Under the pieces are notes generated by a model, which was not told the origin of the DNA, made no database searches, and saw nothing but the letters and a program-made list of their open reading frames with translations. The translations under genes were made by a program, and so were the position numbers. Shown here one piece after another: positions 1 to 4,082 of a stretch of DNA of 5,047 nucleotides. Numbering within the stretch: position 1 is the first letter of the stretch; each line of letters opens with the position of its first letter. Source of the stretch: Candidatus Methanoperedens sp. (lineage in GTDB: Archaea > Halobacteriota > Methanosarcinia > Methanosarcinales > Methanoperedenaceae); contig JAPZAN010000064.1 of the NCBI GenBank assembly GCA_027460605.1, forward strand, positions 1 through 5,047, given 5' to 3'.

Positions 1-34
1 CACCCCCGGAAAGAATTTTTACTTTTACCTTCAC
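1..34 (-). CDS. Start of an unidentified gene (5' end only, runs off the window)
   Basis: A GTG codon at 34-32 follows directly on the TAA of the small upstream gene, with GAGG eight bases before it as a plausible Shine-Dalgarno site. Only eleven codons are visible, reading (M)KVKVKILSGG. Alternating Lys and hydrophobic residues at the very N-terminus are what the first beta strand of a beta-grasp sulfur carrier (MoaD/ThiS/SAMP) looks like, and an E1-like gene lies nearby. Eleven residues cannot establish a family, so no function is assigned. The tight spacing suggests co-transcription with the 46-residue gene. Confidence 0.4.
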   Translation of the reverse strand, partial: MKVKVKILSGG

Positions 35-175
35 TTATATTTCCTCAGGCAGTTCCTCCAGCTCCCCTTTTGTTTTCGTTAAATCCACAAGATGCTCATC
101 CATCAATTTGTTCTCCTGAATCTTTCGCTTTTTTTCGCCCTTTCTTTCAAGTTCCCGCTTTTTAAGTTTTGACAT
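35..175 (-). CDS. Small highly charged hypothetical protein, 46 aa
   Basis: This short reading frame begins with ATG at 175-173 and ends with TAA at 37-35. A GAGGT Shine-Dalgarno motif lies six bases upstream of the ATG, which supports real translation. The product is strongly basic in its first half (residues 1-20, rich in Lys, Arg and Glu) and acidic at its end (GELEELPEEI), with a pattern suited to a continuous alpha helix or coiled coil. There is no signal peptide, membrane segment or cysteine. I do not recognise the family. The next gene starts on the base after its stop, so the two form a minus-strand pair transcribed away from the sulfur-relay operon. Confidence 0.6.
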   Translation of the reverse strand: MSKLKKRELERKGEKKRKIQENKLMDEHLVDLTKTKGELEELPEEI

Positions 176-294
176 GGTTTTACCTCGCATCTTTTTGAGT
201 TTAAAATCGTAATAGGTAAGAATCCCTGCTCTGTTCCTGATATCTACTTAGCTTCTGTGTATTTATTAACTTTGTGCACGTAAATCGCAGATGA

Positions 295-528
295 ACGCCC
301 AGAGTCACGGACCACCTTGTGATAACCCCAAAATATCGCGGGAAAATCCCGGTTGGCGAGGTTGCCTTTGTTACTGAGGGAATTATACGAGGAACATGCG
401 CAGAAATGGGTATTAAAATCATAGAAATTGCTGTGAATGTAGACCATGTGCATATGTTTTCCAATACGATTACCAGCCCGATTTACCACAAATTATATAT
501 GGCAGTAATACTTTATGGTGCTAAATAA
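295..528 (+). pseudogene. IS200/IS605-type TnpA (HUH Y1 transposase) remnant
   Basis: The frame opened after the TGA at 292-294 reads VTDHLVITPKYRGKIPVGEV, then a helix containing CAEMGIKIIEIAVNVDHVHMF. This matches the N-terminal half of IS200-family Y1 transposases: the 'HxVxxxKYRxKVL' strand, then the HUH metal-binding motif, here H-V-H at 445-453. Y1 transposases are normally about 130-150 residues with a catalytic Tyr in a C-terminal helix. Here similarity stops after base 459 and the frame closes at 526-528. The in-frame TGA upstream and the absence of a normal ATG also mark it as dead. The T run at 457-460 may have lost a base, because the next frame reads FQY, as expected after HVHMF in this family. 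No terminal hairpins or TnpB are visible. Confidence 0.65.
493..500 (+). promoter_or_regulatory. Possible TATA box for the sulfur-relay operon
   Basis: The A/T-only run TTATATAT, preceded by CACAAA that could serve as a BRE, resembles an archaeal TATA element. Transcription would begin roughly 25 bases downstream, giving a leader of about 35 nt before the ATG at 559. It lies inside the transposase remnant. The assignment rests on composition and spacing only. Confidence 0.3.
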
Positions 529-558
529 TACTACCAGTAATAATATGGTGATAAAACA

Positions 559-1368
559 ATGTTAGGCGGATTCAGTGAAGAACAAATAAGAAGATACTCG
601 CGCCACATCATCTTACCTGAAGTTGGCGGAAAAGGACAAAAAAAACTTCTCTCCTCTAAGGTATTATGCATAGGCGCAGGAGGTCTCGGCGCACCCATAA
701 TCGAATACCTTGCAGCTGCAGGCGTGGGAACGCTCGGGATAATAGATGACGACATTGTTGACCTGAGCAACCTCCAGCGCCAGGTAATCCACGGCGGAAA
801 TGTGGGCAAACCCAAAGCCGAGTCTGCAAAACAATTCGTCAATAATCTCAATCCAGATATCGAGGTAAAGACCTATATCGAAAGGCTGAATGCAAATAAT
901 GTGATTGATATTTTCAAGGAATATGATATCGTGGTGGACGGCTCTGATAATTTTGCAACCCGATATCTTGTTAACGATGCATGTGTTATAACAGACACCC
1001 CGCTCTCTCATGGCAGCATATATAGGTTCGAAGGGCAGGTCACAACAATAATCCCGCACAAAGGGCCGTGCTACAGGTGCCTCTTTGAACATGCGCCACC
1101 GCCGGGAATGGTGCCGAGCTGCCAGGAAGCCGGAGTGCTTGGCGTTCTTCCGGGCATAATAGGCGTAATCCAGGCGACCGAAGTGGTAAAATACCTGCTC
1201 GGCATAGGCGAGCTGCTTACGGGACGCCTTATTTACTATGATGCGCTCAACATGACCTTTGACGAAATCAAAATGCGCTGGAACAAGCAGTGCCCGGTCT
1301 GCGGCGAAGAACCCAAAATAACATCGATACAGGAAGAGATATACGGAGAATCGTGCAGGATTTGGTGA
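559..1368 (+). CDS. MoeB/ThiF/HesA-family E1-like adenylyltransferase
   Basis: The 269-residue product is a prokaryotic E1-like enzyme that uses ATP to adenylate the C-terminal glycine of a ubiquitin-like sulfur carrier (MoaD, ThiS or SAMP type), preparing it to receive sulfur. Visible motifs in order: the N-terminal RRYSRHIILPEVG segment (residues 11-23); the nucleotide-binding loop GAGGLG (39-44); DDDIVDLSNLQRQ (63-75) with the conserved Asp and Arg; VDGSDNFATR (126-135); a first zinc pair CYRC (C171, C174); PSCQEAGVLG with candidate catalytic Cys188; and a second zinc pair CPVC (C245, C248). Length and domain order are complete; there is no rhodanese domain. ATG 559 is preceded by GGTGAT six bases upstream. 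The next gene, TusA, starts four bases after the stop. Whether it acts in molybdopterin, thiamine, tRNA thiolation or SAMP chemistry cannot be told from the sequence. Confidence 0.9.
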   Translation: MLGGFSEEQIRRYSRHIILPEVGGKGQKKLLSSKVLCIGAGGLGAPIIEYLAAAGVGTLGIIDDDIVDLSNLQRQVIHGGNVGKPKAESAKQFVNNLNPDIEVKTYIERLNANNVIDIFKEYDIVVDGSDNFATRYLVNDACVITDTPLSHGSIYRFEGQVTTIIPHKGPCYRCLFEHAPPPGMVPSCQEAGVLGVLPGIIGVIQATEVVKYLLGIGELLTGRLIYYDALNMTFDEIKMRWNKQCPVCGEEPKITSIQEEIYGESCRIW

Positions 1369-1372
1369 AAAA

Positions 1373-1597
1373 ATGGCAGTTGAACTTGACTTGAAAGGGG
1401 AAGTGTGCCCCTATACATTTGTAAAGACAAAACTCAAACTTGAGGAACTTGAAAGCGGCGAGGAACTGTGCGTGACATTTGACCATGCCCCCGCAGTGGA
1501 GAACGTGCCCCGCAGCCTGAAAAATGAGGGGCATAAAATAATGGGCATCGAGCAGAAGGGCGAACACCTCTGGATTGTCAGGATACGCAAAGCATGA
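1373..1597 (+). CDS. tusA: TusA/SirA-family sulfur carrier protein, 74 aa
   Basis: TusA proteins are small cytoplasmic carriers that hold sulfur as a persulfide on one conserved Cys and pass it to a partner such as a DsrE/TusD subunit. The product has the typical length and the N-terminal signature LKGEVCPYTFVKTKLKLEEL (residues 7-26), with the carrier Cys at residue 12 followed by Pro13. The second proline of the usual CPxP motif is Thr, a variation that does not touch the Cys. The C-terminal part, ending LWIVRIRKA, forms the expected last strand. The Shine-Dalgarno GGTGA (1364-1368) overlaps the stop of the E1-like gene. Its own stop overlaps the start of the DsrE-like gene as ATGA (1594-1597), implying translational coupling. 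The order E1-like, TusA, DsrE-, DsrF-, DsrH-like points to one sulfur-transfer pathway. Confidence 0.9.
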   Translation: MAVELDLKGEVCPYTFVKTKLKLEELESGEELCVTFDHAPAVENVPRSLKNEGHKIMGIEQKGEHLWIVRIRKA

Positions 1598-1907
1598 AGC
1601 TCGGGATACTATTGACCACAAGCCCTGAAAACGAGAATACCAATACGGTTATTTCAATAAGCTCGGCTGCAAGGGAACAGGGTCATGACAGGGTCATGAC
1701 GTATCAATTTTCTTGATGTACGATGGCGTTTATAACATACAAAAAAAGGAATTTACAGATCTAATCGAAAAAGGCGTTAATATCACTGTCTGCGCGCTGA
1801 ATGTCGAACAGAGAAAGATAACGAGGGTTGAAGGAATTCTGTTCGGCAGCCAGTACGACCATGCATGCATAGCAGGCGATGTTGACAGGTTCATATCTTT
1901 TGGGTGA
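1594..1907 (+). pseudogene. DsrE/TusD-like sulfur transferase subunit, frameshifted by an 11-bp duplication
   Basis: Translation starting at ATG 1594, coupled to tusA by an ATGA overlap, reads MKLGILLTTSPENENTNTVI and stays on track to GHD. It then shifts and stops at TGA 1714-1716 after 40 residues. The remainder continues in another frame from 1698 (DVSIFLMYDGVYN onward) to TGA 1905-1907. Two copies of AGGGTCATGAC lie in tandem at the break; deleting one rejoins the halves into a 100-residue protein of normal DsrE-family form. In that repaired protein the motif IFLMYDGVYN is at residues 35-44, and the likely sulfur-accepting Cys63 sits in GVNITVCALN, where DsrE/TusD proteins carry their active Cys. 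The end, DRFISFG, is also family-like. The downstream part could be translated from TTG 1713 or ATG 1716 but would lack the first beta strand. As it stands the gene should not give full-length DsrE. Confidence 0.85.
1677..1700 (+). repeat. Tandem repeat with 11-bp period inside the DsrE-like gene
   Basis: Two perfect adjacent copies of AGGGTCATGAC occupy 1679-1689 and 1690-1700. The periodicity extends two bases to the left (AC at 1677-1678), giving about 2.2 units. Eleven is not a multiple of three, so the extra copy shifts the reading frame. It is the only visible lesion in the gene. Origin by replication slippage is the simplest reading. Confidence 0.95.
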
Positions 1908-1914
1908 GCCATGA

Positions 1915-1933
1915 AAAACTTTAAGAAATTTTT
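1915..1933. repeat. Imperfect A/T-rich hairpin
   Basis: AAAA and TTTT arms enclose a C/T mismatch and then a TTT/AAA stem with loop AAG. It shares the loop and core (CTTTAAGAAA) with the perfect hairpin at 1988-2008, and looks like a degenerate copy of that unit. Over 1919-1939 versus 1993-2013 the two copies agree at 19 of 21 bases. Confidence 0.5.
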
Positions 1934-1967
1934 ATCAAAAACTGTTGCGTCAGTTTACACCGCGCAC

Positions 1968-1988
1968 ACGTATGGCTTCGCCATACGT
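1968..1988. repeat. Perfect 9-bp stem-loop
   Basis: ACGTATGGC and GCCATACGT are exact reverse complements separated by TTC. The stem shares its last base (1988) with the next hairpin, so the two palindromes abut. No U-tract follows, so it does not look like a standard terminator. Confidence 0.85.
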
Positions 1989-2008
1989 AAACCTTTAAGA
2001 AAGGTTTA
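1988..2008. repeat. Perfect 9-bp stem-loop
   Basis: TAAACCTTT and AAAGGTTTA pair perfectly around the loop AAG. The unit is followed by TCAAACG, and a degenerate copy of the whole unit lies about 74 bp upstream. Confidence 0.85.
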
Positions 2009-2017
2009 TCAAACGAT

Positions 2018-2036
2018 AGGTATGCTCTGCATACCT
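2018..2036. repeat. Perfect 8-bp stem-loop
   Basis: AGGTATGC and GCATACCT are exact reverse complements around TCT. This is the third of four successive perfect hairpins in the spacer. Confidence 0.85.
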
Positions 2037-2044
2037 GAACACCA

Positions 2045-2068
2045 CGTAAACCGGGGTATCGGTTTACG
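2045..2068. repeat. Perfect 9-bp stem-loop just before the DsrF-like gene
   Basis: CGTAAACCG pairs with CGGTTTACG around a six-base loop, GGGTAT. The 3' arm ends ten bases before the ATG at 2079, so in RNA it would fold next to the ribosome-binding region. The left arm repeats ACGTAAACC found at 1985-1993, so the right arm could pair with either copy. Confidence 0.85.
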
Positions 2069-2078
2069 GTAACCCTTT

Positions 2079-2423
2079 ATGAAAAAAATAACTGTGATTG
2101 TAAGAAATCTTCCCATGAATACACGAAAGAATGCAGAGGCGCTCCGGATGAGCGTTGGACTGACGCTGCGTGAGGATAAGGTAACGGTTATTTTCCTGGA
2201 CGACGGTGTTTATTCCGCGACCCAAACAAAACCTGAACTGATTAATTTGAAACCATTGAATAAGGAATTCGAGGCGCTTTCGATGCTGAAATGCACATTG
2301 CTGGCTGACAGGTTTTCCATGGAAAAGAGGGGTGTATCAACCCTTGTTGCGAATGTCAGGGCAATAGAAAGGGGAGAGATTGTGAAAACGATAACAGAAT
2401 CTGATATAGTGATACCATTTTAA
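2079..2423 (+). CDS. DsrF/TusC-like sulfur relay protein, 114 aa
   Basis: The product fits the DsrF/TusC subunit of the DsrEFH/TusBCD heterohexamer, a cytoplasmic complex that passes persulfide sulfur onward from TusA in tRNA thiolation or sulfur oxidation. Family features: N-terminal strand KKITVIVRNLP (residues 2-12), strand and turn VTVIFLDDGVYSATQ (35-49) matching the TusC 'ADGVF' region, LSMLKCTLLADRFSMEKRG (67-85) matching the segment ending 'SLxERGL', and the closing SDIVIPF (108-114) like TusC 'YDVILRF'. Length is normal for the family. There is one Cys, residue 72. The start has only a weak GGTAA upstream (2068-2072), perhaps because the hairpin segment displaced the original ribosome-binding site. 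The next gene starts two bases after its stop. Confidence 0.8.
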   Translation: MKKITVIVRNLPMNTRKNAEALRMSVGLTLREDKVTVIFLDDGVYSATQTKPELINLKPLNKEFEALSMLKCTLLADRFSMEKRGVSTLVANVRAIERGEIVKTITESDIVIPF

Positions 2424-2425
2424 TT

Positions 2426-2671
2426 ATGAAGATACTGCACATTATCCGGAACCCGAACGATGTAACGCCACTGGAGATAGCAAAAGCCCAGAGCAAGGAC
2501 AACGAAGTGGCAATATTGCTATTGCAGGATGCCGTTTATGCAAAACCTGATTTAACGACCTATGCCTGCTCGGAGGATGCAGAAGCGAGAGGGGTTACAC
2601 GGCATGAATGTGTGGGATACGAGAGGATTGTGGAGATGCTGTTTGAATACGATAAAGTGGTTTCGTGGTAA
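2426..2671 (+). CDS. DsrH/TusB-like sulfur relay protein, 81 aa
   Basis: This is the third subunit of a DsrEFH/TusBCD-like set. The N-terminus MKILHIIRNP is a first strand like TusB 'LHTLHRSP'. Residues 27-39 (EVAILLLQDAVYA) match the family's most typical stretch, LLLLQDGV. YACSEDAEARGV (46-57) matches TusB 'YALNEDLIARGL', and the protein ends in Trp81, as TusB proteins commonly do. Cysteines are at 48 and 62; neither is clearly in the position of a known DsrH active Cys. Length is slightly below the usual 90-100. It starts two bases after the DsrF-like stop, with no strong Shine-Dalgarno site directly upstream, so translation probably depends on the preceding gene. Its stop is 3 bp from the stop of the opposing manC gene. 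Confidence 0.8.
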   Translation: MKILHIIRNPNDVTPLEIAKAQSKDNEVAILLLQDAVYAKPDLTTYACSEDAEARGVTRHECVGYERIVEMLFEYDKVVSW

Positions 2672-2674
2672 TTC

Positions 2675-4042
2675 TTAGACTCTTCCATATTCGTCCTCGA
2701 ACCTCTCAATATCGTCCTCTCCCACATAATCACCAAGCTGCACTTCTATAATTTCAAGCGGGATTGTTCCGGGGTTCGATAAACGATGCTTTACTTTAGC
2801 TTTTATGAAAGTACTTTCTCCTTCTTCCAGACGTTTTTCTTCACCATCGACCTGCACCAGTGCAATTCCTTTTACCACTACCCAGTGCTCGCTCCTGTGG
2901 TTGTGAAGCTGGAGGCTGAGTTTCTTTCCAGGCGTGACCCTTATGTTTTTTATCTTGTGTCTTCCTGACGCTTCAAGCACGGTGTAAGAACCCCAAGGCC
3001 TGTACACAGTATTATGGAAAAATGCCCTTTCGTCTTTCTTTTCTTTGAGCACAGTAACTATTTCCTTAACTTTCTGGGAACTTTTCCTCGGGCATACAAG
3101 CAGCGCATCATCTGTATCCACCACGACCATATCATTAACATCGATAAGCGATACTGCCTTGTCCTTTTTTGAATAAATCAGGTTGGCAGTGGAATTTATA
3201 GAGATGTCCTCGCAATTGTAGATGGCATTACCTTTTTCATTCTTTTCAGTTTCTACATACATGGAATCAAAATCGCCAAGGTCGCTCCATTTATATCCCA
3301 GCTCTACAACTGCCACTTTTTCAGATTTTTCCATGATGCCGTAATCAACTGAGATGGAGGGAAGTTTCTTGTATATATGACCGATATCATTGCGTTTCGT
3401 GAATGCAGTAAAAATATCAGGTGAATGGGTTTTAAGTTCGTTGAAAAATAGTTTTGTGTTAAAAAGGAACATGCCGCTATTCCAGAGGCATCCTTCCTCG
3501 ATATATTTCCTCGCAGCTTCCAGTCTGGGTTTCTCCATGAACTTGAGAACTTTTTGGGCATTTTCCAGATTTTCCCCGGGTTTTATGTAACCATAGCCTG
3601 TATGAGGGAACACCGGCGCAATCCCGAAGGTAACAAGATATTCCCCGGACAGTTTTTCCGCGTCTCTTATAGTATCCATGGCATCCATATCCAGTACGTG
3701 GTCTGAAGGGAACACGCCAACTGCGCATTCACCGAACTTTTTTTCTATTTCACTCATTCCAAAACATATTGCAGGGAGGGTGTTCTTTCCCTCTGGTTCA
3801 ATAAGGACATGGTCTTCAGGAAGATGATGCCCGAGCTCTTCAATTTGTCCTGTAACAAAGAACTTCTGGGCATCGTTTGTGACTACGAAAATTTCGGTAA
3901 TATCCGATAACTTAAGGCACCGAAGCACTGTATTCTGGAAAAGCGAGGTCTTGCCAAGTTTTAAAAACTGTTTCGGGTACTGTTCCCTGCTCAGCGGCCA
4001 GAGGCGAGTGCCAGACCCGCCTGCAAGTATTATTGATTTTAT
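2675..4042 (-). CDS. manC: Mannose-1-phosphate guanylyltransferase / mannose-6-phosphate isomerase (bifunctional, type II PMI)
   Basis: The enzyme converts fructose-6-phosphate to mannose-6-phosphate and mannose-1-phosphate plus GTP to GDP-mannose, the donor for glycans. Counting from the ATA at 4042-4040, the protein has 455 residues, normal for the family. N-terminal nucleotidyltransferase: LAGGSGTRLWPLSR (6-19), EPEGKNT (82-88), FPSDH (111-115), FMEKP (168-172), NSGMFLF (188-194), WSDLGDF (252-258). C-terminal cupin isomerase: YRPWGSY (347-353), the metal-binding HNHRSEHW (380-387) and HRLSNPG (419-425), and the typical end GDYVGEDDIERFEDEYGRV. The start is odd: no ATG, GTG or TTG lies in frame between the upstream purP stop and GTG 3928, which would remove the catalytic glycine loop. 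ATA 4042 sits exactly where relatives have Met (MKSIILAGG) and has GGAGATGA four bases upstream. It follows purP by 40 bp, probably in one operon. Confidence 0.9.
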   Translation of the reverse strand: MKSIILAGGSGTRLWPLSREQYPKQFLKLGKTSLFQNTVLRCLKLSDITEIFVVTNDAQKFFVTGQIEELGHHLPEDHVLIEPEGKNTLPAICFGMSEIEKKFGECAVGVFPSDHVLDMDAMDTIRDAEKLSGEYLVTFGIAPVFPHTGYGYIKPGENLENAQKVLKFMEKPRLEAARKYIEEGCLWNSGMFLFNTKLFFNELKTHSPDIFTAFTKRNDIGHIYKKLPSISVDYGIMEKSEKVAVVELGYKWSDLGDFDSMYVETEKNEKGNAIYNCEDISINSTANLIYSKKDKAVSLIDVNDMVVVDTDDALLVCPRKSSQKVKEIVTVLKEKKDERAFFHNTVYRPWGSYTVLEASGRHKIKNIRVTPGKKLSLQLHNHRSEHWVVVKGIALVQVDGEEKRLEEGESTFIKAKVKHRLSNPGTIPLEIIEVQLGDYVGEDDIERFEDEYGRV

Positions 4043-4045
4043 GGT

Positions 4046-4053
4046 TTCATCTC
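4046..4053 (-). promoter_or_regulatory. Shine-Dalgarno site that favours the ATA start of manC
   Basis: On the minus strand GGAGATGA differs at one base from GGAGGTGA, the anti-16S consensus, and ends four bases before the ATA at 4042. That spacing matches other genes here (GGTGA four bases before tusA). The ATG inside this motif (4050-4048) would open a frame that stops after three codons (ATG AAA CCA TAA), so it cannot be the start unless one base is missing. Confidence 0.55.
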
Positions 4054-4082
4054 CATTTTCACAATATGATATACCATAAGTC

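Larger units (their letters stand above)
1919..2078. mobile_element. Putative small palindromic insertion (MITE- or REP-like) with 8-bp direct flanks
   Basis: This 160-bp stretch separates the DsrE-like gene from the DsrF-like gene, whereas all other junctions in the operon are 4 bp or less. It is flanked by ATGAAAAA at 1911-1918 and again at 2079-2086, the second copy being the start of the DsrF-like gene. This is what a target-site duplication would look like. Removing the segment plus one flank puts GGGTGA three bases before the ATG, restoring the compact junction style seen in the rest of the operon. The interior is a run of short perfect palindromes. Clear terminal inverted repeats are not visible and there is no transposase, so mobility is inferred. 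Confidence 0.5.

Noticed and set aside
201..489. Minus-strand open frames opposite the transposase remnant.
   Set aside because: They mirror the transposase coding frame and have no independent signal.
664..1092. 142-residue minus-strand open frame opposite the E1-like gene.
   Set aside because: It lies wholly antisense to a clearly conserved coding sequence and shows no family motifs; it is a shadow.
1968..2068. CRISPR array or simple transcription terminator as an explanation for the repeated palindromes.
   Set aside because: The hairpins have different sequences and no regular repeat-spacer pattern, and none is followed by a clear U-tract; the operon continues directly after them.
1911..2072. 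A 53-codon open frame (ATG 1911 to TAA 2070-2072) runs through the whole hairpin spacer, with GGGTGA just upstream.
   Set aside because: Its sequence is made of palindromic DNA and a near-duplicate repeat, resembles no protein I know, and its ATG is best explained as the left copy of the duplicated DsrF start. It may still be translated as an upstream leader, but I cannot support it as a gene.
3926..3928. GTG at 3928 as the start of manC.
   Set aside because: It would remove 38 residues including the GGSGTRLWPLSR catalytic signature, which is perfectly encoded upstream in the same frame.
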